A DNA stretch of 64,000 nucleotides from Kitasatospora viridis (lineage in GTDB: Bacteria > Actinomycetota > Actinomycetes > Streptomycetales > Streptomycetaceae). This document shows positions 56,686 to 64,000 of this stretch, in pieces (within the stretch, counting starts at the first letter, position 1; each line of letters starts with the position of its first letter). The position numbers and the translations under genes are program-made. The stretch spans positions 2,999,501 through 3,063,500 of the forward strand of contig NZ_VIWT01000001.1 in assembly GCF_007829815.1 (NCBI RefSeq), written 5' to 3'. The notes below the pieces were generated by a model. It did no database searches and was not told the DNA's origin. It saw only the letters and a program-made list of their open reading frames with translations.

Positions 56686-56785
56686 GCGCTCGGCGGTCCG
56701 GGGGCTGTCTAGGCTGGTGGACGCAGACGTTCGGCACACCACCCGTACGGACGCGGCCATTGCTACGAACCCTCGGAGACCCCGA

Positions 56786-57682
56786 ATGACCTCCCTCCCC
56801 ACCACCCGCGTCGGCTTCCCCGCCGGGGCGGTGACCGGCGAGTCCACCGTGCTCGCCGTCCACCCGCTCGGCGACGGCCGGTACGGGGTGGTCACCGCGG
56901 ACACCCCCTTCCACCCGCTCGACCACACCTGGCCCGACCAGCCGGCCGACACCGGCACGCTCACCGTGGCCGGCACCGAGCTGGCCGTGGTGGACTGCCT
57001 GACCGCCGCGGTCGGCCCCGACGGTGGCGAGCTGCTGGTCGGCACCGACATCCCGGTGCGGCGCGGTGACGAGGAGTGGGCCTGGCTGGTGCTGCACGTG
57101 GTCGAGTCGGCGCCGCAGGCCCTGGCCGCGGGCGCCGAGGTGGCGCTGGCCGTGGACGCCGAGCGGCGGGCCGCGCTGAGCGCCGCGCACACCGGCTGCC
57201 ACCTGCTCGCGCTCGCCCTGAACGAGGCGCTGGCCGAACGCTGGCGCAAGGACCCGGGCCGCTCCGACGCGCTCGGCCACCCCGACTTCGACAGCCTGGC
57301 GATGGCCTCCTCGGTGATGGACACCGAGGCCAGCACGGACACCTACCGGCTGGGCAAGTCGCTGCGGAAGAAGGGCTTCACCACCGACGCCGCCGACGGC
57401 CTGCCCGCGCTCGCCGAAGCCCTGCCGGCCGTCACCGCCGCGGTCAACGAGCGGCTGGCCGGCTGGGTCGCGGCCGACGCCCCGGTGCGGATCGAGGTGC
57501 CCGGACCGGAGCTGACCGCCCGTCGGACCTGGCACTGCGAGCTGCCGGCCGGCCCCGCGCAGCTCGCCTGCGGCGGCACCCACCTGCACCGGCTCGGCCA
57601 GCTCTCCGCGCTGGTCACCGAGCTGACCCTGTCCGAGGACGGGAGCGAGCTGGTCGCGGTGACCCGGCCGGCCCGGGTCTGA
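56786..57682 (+). CDS. AlaX-like alanyl-tRNA editing hydrolase
   Basis: A 298-residue protein resembling the editing domain of alanyl-tRNA synthetase and free-standing AlaX proteins, which hydrolyse Ser-tRNA(Ala) or Gly-tRNA(Ala). The metal-binding pair is recognisable: AAHTGCHLLALALNEAL (His-x3-His, near residue 132) and LACGGTHLHRLGQL (Cys-x3-His, near 267). The N-terminal beta-barrel-like part has DTPFHPLDHTWPDQPAD. The long segment between the motifs is larger than in AlaX-S. ATG at 56786 has GGAG upstream; TAGGCT (56710-56715) would give a leader of about 64 nt. Confidence 0.72.
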   Translation: MTSLPTTRVGFPAGAVTGESTVLAVHPLGDGRYGVVTADTPFHPLDHTWPDQPADTGTLTVAGTELAVVDCLTAAVGPDGGELLVGTDIPVRRGDEEWAWLVLHVVESAPQALAAGAEVALAVDAERRAALSAAHTGCHLLALALNEALAERWRKDPGRSDALGHPDFDSLAMASSVMDTEASTDTYRLGKSLRKKGFTTDAADGLPALAEALPAVTAAVNERLAGWVAADAPVRIEVPGPELTARRTWHCELPAGPAQLACGGTHLHRLGQLSALVTELTLSEDGSELVAVTRPARV

Positions 57683-57712
57683 GGCGGCTCAGCGGCTCAG
57701 AGGCTCGGTGGC

Positions 57713-58288
57713 TCAGACCGCCGTGCGGTGGAAGTTGAGGTAGGAGCGGGACGGCGTCGGACCGCGCTGCCCCTGGTAGCGCGAGCCGTACCGCTCCGAG
57801 CCGTACGGGTGCTCGGAGGGCGAGGAGAGCCGGAACAGGCAGAGCTGACCGATCTTCATGCCCGGGTAGAGCTTGATCGGCAGGGTCGCCACGTTCGACA
57901 GCTCCAAGGTCACGTGCCCGCTGAAGCCCGGGTCGATGAACCCGGCCGTCGAGTGGGTCAGCAGCCCGAGCCGGCCCAGGCTCGACTTGCCCTCCAGCCG
58001 CGAGGCCACGTCGTCCGGCAGCGTGATCACCTCGTAGGTGGACGCCAGCACGAACTCGCCCGGGTGCAGGATGAACGCCTCGTCACCCTCCGGCTCCACC
58101 AGCCGGGTCAGGTCCGGCTGCTCCTGCGAGGGGTCGATGTGCGGGTACCGGTGGTTCTCGAACACCCGGAAGAAACGGTCCAGCCGGACGTCGATGCTCG
58201 ACGGCTGGATCATGGCGGGGTCGTAGGGAGTGAGCACGACCCGGCCCTTGTCGAGCTCGGCGCGGATGTCTTTGTCGGAGAGCAGCAC
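57713..58288 (-). CDS. dcd: dCTP deaminase
   Basis: A 191-residue trimeric enzyme that converts dCTP to dUTP for dTTP synthesis. Family blocks are [57 protein letters not shown] (split), and [20 protein letters not shown], which holds the catalytic Glu. The length equals the actinobacterial norm. GTG at 58288 is preceded on the minus strand by TAACCT (58295-58300) with 6 nt between, so it appears leaderless. Its stop lies 31 nt from the convergent AlaX-like gene. Confidence 0.97.
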   Translation of the reverse strand: MLLSDKDIRAELDKGRVVLTPYDPAMIQPSSIDVRLDRFFRVFENHRYPHIDPSQEQPDLTRLVEPEGDEAFILHPGEFVLASTYEVITLPDDVASRLEGKSSLGRLGLLTHSTAGFIDPGFSGHVTLELSNVATLPIKLYPGMKIGQLCLFRLSSPSEHPYGSERYGSRYQGQRGPTPSRSYLNFHRTAV

Positions 58289-58294
58289 GCCACG

Positions 58295-58300
58295 AGGTTA
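58295..58300 (-). promoter_or_regulatory. -10 box of leaderless dcd
   Basis: Minus-strand TAACCT, 6 nt before the dcd GTG. Confidence 0.5.
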
Positions 58301-58385
58301 CGTGCTCTCGCCCCGACGCCCAATTCCCTCCACGTACCGGACACGCCGAGAGCCCCCGGTCGGAGGCCCCCGGCACCGCCGCCCG

Positions 58386-58541
58386 CTACTCCTCGACCGG
58401 CACCGCGCTCCGCAGCCGCCCGCACCGCGGACACCGCAACAACCGCTGGGGCCCGAGCCGCGCCCCCAGGTTCCGCAACGGGAACGACCCCGTACTGAAC
58501 ACGTGCCCCTCGGCACACCGCACGACAGTCCGCCGCTCCAT
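58386..58541 (-). CDS. small zinc-ribbon protein
   Basis: A 51-residue protein with a zinc-ribbon-like pattern: VRCAEGHVFSTG, then LLRCPRCGRLRSAVPVEE (Cys-x3-His and Cys-x2-Cys). Such small proteins are conserved in actinobacteria but uncharacterised. ATG at 58541 has AAGGGGA upstream, which decides against the longer frame to 58694. It reads on the same strand as dcd, about 100 bp upstream of it. Confidence 0.65.
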   Translation of the reverse strand: MERRTVVRCAEGHVFSTGSFPLRNLGARLGPQRLLRCPRCGRLRSAVPVEE

Positions 58542-58681
58542 CGATCCCCTTCCCACTTCCCCGACCCGGCCCGACCGCACCGTCGGACCACGACAGCCGT
58601 ACATTAGGGGATCAACCGGACATCCAACCTCCAACTCGCCGCCCCTCCCGAACCCAGTACTGACCACCCGGCAGCATGGGG

Positions 58682-58687
58682 TACAGT
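58682..58687 (+). promoter_or_regulatory. tRNA-Gly(CCC) promoter
   Basis: CTGACC (58660-58665), 16-nt spacer, TACAGT (58682-58687). Transcription would begin about 29 nt before the tRNA. Confidence 0.5.
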
Positions 58688-58722
58688 GGAGCATGATCGA
58701 GCCGTTGCTGACGGTTCATCAG

Positions 58723-58793
58723 GCGGGCGTAGTTTAATGGTAGAACATGAGCTTCCCAAGCTTAGAGCGCGAGTTCGATTCTCGTCGCCCGCT
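58723..58793 (+). tRNA. tRNA-Gly(CCC)
   Basis: A 71-nt tRNA with acceptor stem GCGGGCG/CGCCCGC and discriminator T. The anticodon stem TGAGC/GCTTA encloses TTCCCAA, giving anticodon CCC for GGG codons. The T-arm GCGAGTTCGATTCTCG is intact and CCA is not encoded. A hairpin with T-run follows within 10 nt. Confidence 0.95.
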
Positions 58794-58802
58794 CAGATGG
58801 AG

Positions 58803-58831
58803 AGCCCCAGGTCAAGTGGCCTGGGGCTTTC
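58803..58831 (+). terminator. tRNA-Gly terminator
   Basis: AGCCCCAGG (58803-58811) pairs with CCTGGGGCT (58820-58828), followed by TT. Confidence 0.75.
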
Positions 58832-58934
58832 GCGTTGGCTGGACCGGCTGGGGGGGCTGGCGTGCCGGATGTGTGCCAGAGGGCAGCTGATGTTCCGTCA
58901 GATCCGATGGCCAACCCCGGAGGCTGCCGGGCGG

Positions 58935-60761
58935 TCAGTCTTCGTCGCCGTCGTCCACCGGATCGGTGCTGGGGTATCCGTCTTCCGTGACGACCGCCTT
59001 GCCCGTGGCCTTCTCGATGGCCTCGACCAGGGCCCGCTGGCGGGCTTCGAAGAAGCCTGCGAAGTCATCCTTGGCGAGCAGCTCGGGGTCGGCCAGGTGG
59101 GTGCGGATGTGGTCGGCCACGGTGTCCGCCTCGACCTCGGCGTTCTTGGCGAGCCGGGGGAGGTAGGCGGAGGGCGCCACTCCGCCGATGATCCGGTTGG
59201 TGCGTCCGGTCAGTGGGGTCTTGTTGACGATCGAGTTGTAGCTGCCTCGGGGGATGTTCTCCCGCTCGCACCACACCTGCGGGAAGATGTGGTGGATGTC
59301 CACGGCTTCCGCGAAGTACTCGGTGATCTCGGCCTTCTCACCGGTCCGCCAGTCCGCGGCGCCCTCCTTCATCAGCAGCGCGTAGATCCCCTTGTAGGCG
59401 GCGCTGTTGCGGGTGCGCAGGGTCAGCAGCCGGCTCGCGCTGAACCGGGCGTCGCGCACGGTGCGGGGTTCGGGGCCGGCGCCGCGGACCCAGTCCACCG
59501 TCTCGGGCAGGTCGTGGCTGAACCTGGTCTCCGTCGAGCCGCCGTACAACTCGCCGAACACGCCGCACCAGTACCAGCGGGCCAGCTTCTGCTGGGCGCC
59601 GGCCGGTTGGGCGTGCTCGCCGAGCACGCTGAGGATCGCGGCGAGCGGGATCAGCTGGGTGCCGTAGGGCAGGAACTTGGTGTCGAAGAGGTACTGCTGG
59701 CGCAGGAACTTGGCGGCGTCCTTGAAGCCCTGGACGACCAGCGGCTCGAAGTGCTCGTACTCCTCCAGGCCGAGTTCCAGCATGTCCTTGCGCTTGCAGC
59801 CGATCCGGGGCAGCCGTTCCTCGTCGACCCCGGTCGCGGCTGCGCGGTCCCGTCGGGCCGCCGTCGCCATCAGTGTGACGGCCTGCAGGAAGTCGGTGTT
59901 GGAGACCTCCTTGAGCACGCGGTACTCGGGCGCCTTCCAAGCAGCCCGGACCTTGTTGTCCCAGTGGTCGCGCAGGTCGAACTCGTCCGCGGCGTAGGTG
60001 GCGGTGAGCAGCTCGAAGACGGTCAGGGTGACGCCACCGGTGTTGACCTTCTCGAACACCTGGCAGACGGCTTGCCGCTCGGTCTGCTTCCCGAGTTCGA
60101 TCACCGGCACCTGGTAGAGCTCGAAGGGGCGGATGAACGCCTCCTCGAAGTCCCGCCACCACTTGCGGCCGTCCTCGCCGCGCGCCTTCCAGTAGTCCTC
60201 GTAGCCGTAGCTCCAGTCACGGTTGTCGAAGAGCTTCGCGAGCGGGAAGAGCCGGGCCTCGTACTCCTTCTCCGGGGTCGAGCAGTCCTCGATGGGCTCG
60301 CCCCGGAAGCTGCGGACCACCCGGTCGGCCGGCAGCAGGCGGATGGCGTCCTCCCGGTCCACCTGGGGGTCGAGGGCCTTGACCATGTCGACGTAGAACC
60401 AGCCGGAGATCGGCTGCTTCCGCTGGTTCTGGGTCTCGACCGGCTTGCCGAGCACGAGCGACTGGAAGAGCGAGGTCATCCGCTGCTGGCCGTCGAGGAT
60501 CAGGGTGTCTGGTTGGGTGCGCGGCGGCGGGGTGGCGCCTTCGACCGGGCGGTACTTGAAGCGGACGTCACCGCCGGTCTGCAGCAGCATCAGGGTGCCG
60601 ACCGGGTAGCCGCGGGAGATCGAGGCGAGCAGGCCGATGATGTTGTGGTCCGGCCACACCCAGCCGCGCTGGAACTCCGGCAGCTGTGCCTCGCCCTCGG
60701 CCACCCGCCGCAGCAGTTTGATCAGCTGGACCTTGTCGATCCCGAATGCTTGCTCCGGCAC
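58935..60761 (-). CDS. DUF262-HNH protein (GmrSD type)
   Basis: A 608-residue soluble protein. The N-terminal DUF262 domain has EFQRGWVWPDHNIIGLLASI and the ParB-like nucleotide-hydrolysis motif LILDGQQRMTSLFQSL (about 90-105). The C-terminal part contains an HNH-like DIHHIFPQVW (about 500-509), then NSIVNKTPLTGRTN, the DUF1524-type nuclease signature. The fused form resembles GmrSD, a type IV restriction system against DNA with glucosylated hydroxymethylcytosine. GTG at 60761 is chosen because AGGAAGGG lies 7 nt upstream; 60782 lacks one. A solitary gene directly after tRNA-Gly(CCC), with no methylase nearby, which suggests an island-type insertion. Confidence 0.85.
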   Translation of the reverse strand: MPEQAFGIDKVQLIKLLRRVAEGEAQLPEFQRGWVWPDHNIIGLLASISRGYPVGTLMLLQTGGDVRFKYRPVEGATPPPRTQPDTLILDGQQRMTSLFQSLVLGKPVETQNQRKQPISGWFYVDMVKALDPQVDREDAIRLLPADRVVRSFRGEPIEDCSTPEKEYEARLFPLAKLFDNRDWSYGYEDYWKARGEDGRKWWRDFEEAFIRPFELYQVPVIELGKQTERQAVCQVFEKVNTGGVTLTVFELLTATYAADEFDLRDHWDNKVRAAWKAPEYRVLKEVSNTDFLQAVTLMATAARRDRAAATGVDEERLPRIGCKRKDMLELGLEEYEHFEPLVVQGFKDAAKFLRQQYLFDTKFLPYGTQLIPLAAILSVLGEHAQPAGAQQKLARWYWCGVFGELYGGSTETRFSHDLPETVDWVRGAGPEPRTVRDARFSASRLLTLRTRNSAAYKGIYALLMKEGAADWRTGEKAEITEYFAEAVDIHHIFPQVWCERENIPRGSYNSIVNKTPLTGRTNRIIGGVAPSAYLPRLAKNAEVEADTVADHIRTHLADPELLAKDDFAGFFEARQRALVEAIEKATGKAVVTEDGYPSTDPVDDGDED

Positions 60762-60894
60762 GATCCGTCCCTTCCTCGACACTGAACGTTGCCGAGAGGC
60801 TATCGGGTGGCCGAGCGAACACGGGGTCGGTTCCCAGGCCGACCGGCCCGCCCAGCCGGCGTTGCTGTCGAAGCCGGCCGACAGCCCGGCAGAA

Positions 60895-60937
60895 CGAAGG
60901 CCCAGCCCGGAGAGGTGGTCTCCGGGCTGGGCCTTCG
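60895..60937 (-). terminator. terminator of the LAxTG surface protein gene
   Basis: A perfect 19-bp stem (60895-60913 with 60919-60937) around GGTGG, 14 nt beyond the stop codon. Confidence 0.8.
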
Positions 60938-60951
60938 GGGGTGACTGCGGG

Positions 60952-62277
60952 TCAGATCTTGGCGGCGCGGCGGCGCTGGGAGTAGACGACCGCGCCGGCG
61001 CCGAGGGCGACCAGGGTGGCGCCGGCGGCGATCAGGGGGGTGCTGTCGGTGCCACCGCCGGTGTAGGCGAGCTTCTGGGGGGTGGTGGCGGTGTCGGTGG
61101 TGGTGGTGGGGGTGGTGGCGGTGGTGTTGTTGGCCTGGGTGGTGGTGTTGGTGTCGGCGACCGGGGCGGCGACCGGGGCGCTGAGGGCGACGGCAGCGGC
61201 GGCGGGCTTGGCGGCGGTGCCGGACTGGCCCTTGGCCGAGGTGGACTTGGCGGGGGCGGAGCCGGTCTGGGCCGCGGCGACGGGGAAGGAGACGGTGCCG
61301 AGGTCGGCGCTGTGGTTGGCGTCGTCGGTCAGGGTGAAGGTGACGGCGGTGTCGTCGGCGGGGAGGGTGTTCTCGGCGCCGAAGGAGACGGTCCAGGTGT
61401 AGGTCTGGTGGGCCGGCACGTCGAAGGGGGTGGAGGCCATGGCGTTCTGGGGGAGCACGTAGCCGCCGGTGACGTTGCCCTGGTAGCCGCTGCCCCAGCT
61501 CGGCGGCGCGTCGACGGCCGCGGCGCTGAAGGTGTAGGAGCCCATGGTCAGCGGCGAGCCGGTCGGGGTGGCGACGACCAGCGGGTGGAACGGCAGGCTC
61601 AGGTCGGAGTCGTTGGTGACCGACAGGGTCATGCTCTCCGCGTCGCCGCCGCGGACCAGCGGGGTGATCGGGGCGGAGGCCGACAGCTTGGCGGTGAGCG
61701 GCTTGGTGGCGCCCTCGGCGATCGGGAAGGTGACGGTGCCGAGGTTGGTGCTGTCGTTGGCGTCGTTGGTCAGGGTGAAGGCGACGGCGGTGTCGTCGGC
61801 GGGGAAGTTCTCCTCGGCGCCGAACGAGACGGACCAGGTGTAGGTCTGGTGGGCCGGCACGTTGAAGGGGACGTCGGCCATGGCGTTCTGGGGGAGGACG
61901 TAGCCGCCGTTGACCTTGCCGTTGAAGGCGCCGCCCCAGCTCGGCGGCGCGTCGATGGCCGCGGCGTTGAAGGTGTAGGTGCCCATGGTGAGCGGCGAGC
62001 CGGTCGCGGTGGCGACGATCGCGGGGTGGAACGGCTGGGCCTGGTCGGAGTTGTTGGTGACCGACAGGGTCATGCTCTCGCCGCTGCCGCCGCGGACCAG
62101 CGGGGTGATCGTGCTGGGGGCCGACAGGGTGGCGGTGAGCGGCTTGGCGTCGCTCGGGGCGGCGGCGGCCGGGGTGTCGGCGAAGGCGGCGGTGGGCGCG
62201 AGGGCGGCGACGCCGGCGGCGACGAGGGCGGTGGCGGAGAGCAGGCGGGAGCGGCGGGCGAACGAGCGAGCAGACAT
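60952..62277 (-). CDS. LAxTG-anchored cell-wall surface protein with duplicated domain
   Basis: A 441-residue secreted protein. The signal peptide covers about 1-33 (ending AAFA before DTPAAAA). Two homologous domains of about 130 residues follow (about 46-175 and 182-308), each with TPLVRGG, SMTLSVTN, GSPLTMG, DAPPSWG, GGYVLPQNAMA and PAHQTYTW. A Thr/Ala-rich stalk leads to LAYTG, a hydrophobic helix and RRRAAKI, the sortase class E (LAxTG) sorting signal of streptomycetes. The domains look like beta-sandwiches; the ligand is unknown. ATG at 62277 has GGGGGGA upstream. No sortase gene is adjacent. Confidence 0.85.
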   Translation of the reverse strand: MSARSFARRSRLLSATALVAAGVAALAPTAAFADTPAAAAPSDAKPLTATLSAPSTITPLVRGGSGESMTLSVTNNSDQAQPFHPAIVATATGSPLTMGTYTFNAAAIDAPPSWGGAFNGKVNGGYVLPQNAMADVPFNVPAHQTYTWSVSFGAEENFPADDTAVAFTLTNDANDSTNLGTVTFPIAEGATKPLTAKLSASAPITPLVRGGDAESMTLSVTNDSDLSLPFHPLVVATPTGSPLTMGSYTFSAAAVDAPPSWGSGYQGNVTGGYVLPQNAMASTPFDVPAHQTYTWTVSFGAENTLPADDTAVTFTLTDDANHSADLGTVSFPVAAAQTGSAPAKSTSAKGQSGTAAKPAAAAVALSAPVAAPVADTNTTTQANNTTATTPTTTTDTATTPQKLAYTGGGTDSTPLIAAGATLVALGAGAVVYSQRRRAAKI

Positions 62278-62478
62278 GATGGTCCCCCCCAGGGATCAGT
62301 CAGTGCGGAAAGTGACGAGCGATCAGAATCCAGCCTGCTGCTCTGTCCTGCGACTCAGCGGCTGCGATGTGAAGATAGTGTCAGATTGTTGGTATGCCTG
62401 TGATGGTGATTCCGTCACCGCCGTGTAACAGCCGACGGGTACCAACGAACCGCCGGGGAGGGGGTCCCTGAGGGGGCG

Positions 62479-62931
62479 TCAGCCGCCTGTCTTGAGGCGC
62501 TGGAGCGAGCGGGTGAACGGGGTGGCGAGGTCGCCGAGGGGGGCGAAGAACCGGCGGTCGCACTCCTCGACCACGGCGACCGCGCGGTTGGCCAGGTCAC
62601 GGCCGGCGGGGGTGGTCTGGAGGGCGCGGGCGCGCTTGTCGGTGGGGTGGGGGAGGCGCTCGACCAGGCCGGCGGACTCCAGGGTGCGCAACACCTGGGA
62701 GGTCATCATCGGGTCGGTGGCGGTGTGGTCGGCCAGTTGCTTCTGGGTGATCGGGCCGTCGGTGCCGAGCCAGGTGAGGGCGGCCAGCAGGACGAACTGG
62801 ACGTGGGTCAGGCCGTGCGGTTTGAGGGCCGCGCGCTGGGCGGCCTGCCAGCGGTTGGTGATCTGCCAGAGCAGCAATCCCGGGCTCTCCTCGGCGTCGT
62901 CGAAGGAGGAGGCCAGTTCACGTCCGGTCAT
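62479..62931 (-). CDS. MarR-family transcriptional regulator
   Basis: A 150-residue winged-helix regulator. LTHVQFVLLAALTWLG and ITQKQLADHTATDPMMTSQVLRTLESAGLVERLPHPTDKRARALQTTPAG (split) are the MarR helix-turn-helix and wing. The start overlaps the stop of the EVE-domain gene by 14 nt, so it is the last gene of a three-gene operon with the EVE and SRPBCC proteins. Autoregulation of that operon is likely; a direct repeat TTAGTA-N7-TTAGTA lies upstream of the first gene. Confidence 0.9.
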   Translation of the reverse strand: MTGRELASSFDDAEESPGLLLWQITNRWQAAQRAALKPHGLTHVQFVLLAALTWLGTDGPITQKQLADHTATDPMMTSQVLRTLESAGLVERLPHPTDKRARALQTTPAGRDLANRAVAVVEECDRRFFAPLGDLATPFTRSLQRLKTGG

Positions 62932-63361
62932 GGGCGAAGGGTTCCTCCCGGGTCGGCCCGGTCATGGCGGCGCGGATCAGGGCGAAGTCGCCCTCGGTCA
63001 GCTCGATCAGACCACGGCGCAGCTGGTACCCCCAGTTCGGCTCGGCGGTGAGGTGGAGGGCGTGGCGCAGGCCGGCGATCGGCGCGTCGGTGGTGGGGCG
63101 GTAGTGCACGCGGCGGCGGTGGGGCTTGAAGTCGCCCTCGTCGGCCTGCCAGATCGTTTCGTCGGCGACCTCGGCGAGGGCGGTGAAGGCCTGGAGGGGT
63201 TCGCCGTCGCGCAGGCGGGTGCGCGGTGAGTAGTAGACCAGCCAGTCGCCCGCGGAGAGCCGGGCGAGCGGGGGCCGCCGGCCGTGGCCGAGCTGGGCGA
63301 TGCCCAGGCGCCGGCCGCGCTCGACGTGCTCGCGGCAGACGACGCCGAGCCAGTGCTTCAC
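62918..63361 (-). CDS. EVE-domain protein (UPF0310-like)
   Basis: A 147-residue protein with an EVE/PUA-like fold, which in other bacteria reads modified bases in DNA or RNA. The pattern KHWLGVVCREHV at the start, LSAGDWLVYYSPRTRLRDGEPLQAFTALAEV (split) and RRGLIELTEGDFALIRAAM at the end matches the YdcG/UPF0310 branch. GTG at 63361 overlaps the SRPBCC stop by 4 nt; the longer reading frame is the shadow of that gene. The ligand is unknown. Confidence 0.8.
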   Translation of the reverse strand: MKHWLGVVCREHVERGRRLGIAQLGHGRRPPLARLSAGDWLVYYSPRTRLRDGEPLQAFTALAEVADETIWQADEGDFKPHRRRVHYRPTTDAPIAGLRHALHLTAEPNWGYQLRRGLIELTEGDFALIRAAMTGPTREEPFAHDRT

Positions 63362-63795
63362 GCCGCGACCTCGACGTTCGCCTCCGCGGCGGCCTTGAGG
63401 CCGGCGAGGTCGCGCGGGAGGCCGGCGGCGATGTCCTTGCCGAGGATGCGGCGCCAGAGCCAGGCCATCGGGCCGGCCAGGTCGACGGTCACCTGGACGT
63501 GGGTGGCGCCGGCCTCGTCGACGTCGACCTCGTGGTGGAAGGTCAGCTTGGCGCCGGGCAGCAGCGACACGTCGGTGAACTCGCGCTCGGTCAGGGCGGT
63601 GATGACGAACTTGGTCTTCGGGCCGCCCTTCGGCTTGAGCATCCCGGTGGTGCCCTGCGCGAACGGGCCGTCGAGGCGGACCCACGCGGTGTCGGCGTTC
63701 CACTCGGGCCAGGTGGCGGTGTCGGCCCAGCGGGCGAAGAAGGCGGTGGGGGCGGCGGTGGAGGAGATCCGGGCGGTGCCGAGCGTCGTCGTCAT
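63358..63795 (-). CDS. SRPBCC-family protein
   Basis: A 145-residue ligand-binding-fold protein of the START/SRPBCC type (TARISSTAAPTAFFARWADTATWPEWNADT split, KLTFHHEVDVDEAG and the C-terminal helix DLAGLKAAAEANV). First gene of the operon with EVE and MarR. ATG at 63795 is followed upstream by the AT-rich direct repeat TTAGTA-N7-TTAGTA and no ribosome binding site, so it may be leaderless. Function unknown. Confidence 0.82.
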   Translation of the reverse strand: MTTTLGTARISSTAAPTAFFARWADTATWPEWNADTAWVRLDGPFAQGTTGMLKPKGGPKTKFVITALTEREFTDVSLLPGAKLTFHHEVDVDEAGATHVQVTVDLAGPMAWLWRRILGKDIAAGLPRDLAGLKAAAEANVEVAA

Positions 63796-63799
63796 GGAA

Positions 63800-63818
63800 T
63801 TAGTATGCGCGCTTAGTA
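63800..63818. promoter_or_regulatory. direct repeat in the SRPBCC-EVE-marR promoter
   Basis: TTAGTA at 63800-63805 and 63813-63818, 13 bp apart, directly in front of the operon's start codon and overlapping the expected -10 region. A candidate MarR operator. Confidence 0.4.
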
Positions 63819-63827
63819 CCCCGGGGG

Positions 63828-64000
63828 TCAAGGGCCGCCCAGCTCGTCGACCGGGACCAGCGCGAGGCCGCGGGCGAGCAGGCCCTCGATCACGGCGGGC
63901 AGGGCCTCGACGGTCTGGTGGCGGTCGCCGGCGCCGTCGTGCATCAGGACGACCGAGCCGGGCGCGGCGGCGTCCAGCACGTTGGCGGTGAGCTGCTCCG
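63828..64000 (-). CDS. polysaccharide deacetylase (NodB-like), 3' end only
   Basis: The last 56 codons of a gene that continues beyond the window. The translation reads LDAAAPGSVVLMHDGAG, then QTVEALPAVIEGLLARGLALVPV and DELGGP before the stop. The LMHDG block with the following TVEALP helix is the C-terminal signature of NodB-fold deacetylases, which remove acetyl groups from peptidoglycan or chitooligosaccharides. Confidence 0.75.
   Translation of the reverse strand, partial: EQLTANVLDAAAPGSVVLMHDGAGDRHQTVEALPAVIEGLLARGLALVPVDELGGP

Noticed and set aside
58723..60900. Attachment-site duplication of the tRNA-Gly(CCC) 3' end around the DUF262 gene
   Set aside because: No second copy of the tRNA 3' segment was found downstream in the window, and there is no integrase.

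Overview
The window is very GC-rich chromosomal DNA from a streptomycete-type actinobacterium (Streptomyces or Kitasatospora). The evidence is the strong GC bias at codon third positions, the many GTG starts, an Lsr2-family protein, an HspR-controlled dnaK operon with matching HAIR boxes beside dnaK and clpB, a mycothiol-dependent-isomerase-like protein, an LAxTG (class E sortase) surface protein, and a streptomycete-like parS site. No insertion sequence, prophage, rRNA operon or CRISPR array is visible. Most of the window reads as conserved core chromosome; the clearest accessory-looking stretch is about 40.5-47.4 kb.

Layout. 0-5.4 kb: an MFS transporter cut by the window edge, a DinB/MDMPI-fold protein, a nitrilase-family amidohydrolase, a GntR regulator, an unknown protein and an orphan SLATT-like membrane protein. 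5.6-19.7 kb: the purine region, purD, purC and purS-purQ-purL. It is interspersed with an unknown membrane protein, a dimethylformamidase-like protein, a DesK/DesR-type two-component system transcribed with an ABC exporter, two tandem tRNA-Gly(GCC) genes and an Lsr2 paralogue. 19.7-30.3 kb: a sterol-carrier-like protein, a TetR/DUF4267 divergent pair with clear operators, DUF3151, a large GT39-type membrane glycosyltransferase, fba, a DedA protein, pyrE, a CoxG-like protein and a membrane spermidine-synthase-like protein. A perfect parS site lies at the centre of the 46-bp palindrome between dedA and pyrE. 30.4-40.4 kb: DUF2617, a DUF4157 (eCIS core) protein, an aminotransferase, a cupin, YbjN, clpB with two HspR (HAIR) boxes, and a divergent LysR/TDT-transporter pair.

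40.5-47.3 kb is the most unusual region. It holds four paralogous regulators of the same architecture: an N-terminal winged-helix-like part, a phospholipase-D-like middle, and a C-terminal LuxR helix-turn-helix ending in a conserved TLFQLGW motif. Among them lie a DsrE-like protein, a nucleoside-deoxyribosyltransferase-like protein and a 68-residue secreted peptide precursor. The regulator next to the peptide carries an in-frame TTA codon, the bldA signature of streptomycete developmental control. Two pairs of abutting 16-bp inverted-repeat elements lie in front of the DsrE-like gene and in front of the second regulator. I propose this as a candidate peptide-linked signalling island; its function is inferred, not shown.

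47.4-64 kb: the dnaK-grpE-dnaJ-hspR operon, a membrane Fe-S oxidoreductase, a sugar nucleotidyltransferase, a Yip1-like membrane protein, an AlaX-like editing protein, dcd, a small zinc ribbon, tRNA-Gly(CCC), a DUF262-HNH protein of the GmrSD type, a sortase-anchored surface protein with a duplicated domain, an overlapping SRPBCC-EVE-MarR operon and the 3' end of a polysaccharide deacetylase.

A feature of the whole window is the number of genes that appear leaderless: nine have a TANNNT -10 box ending 6-8 nt before the start codon and no usable ribosome binding site.
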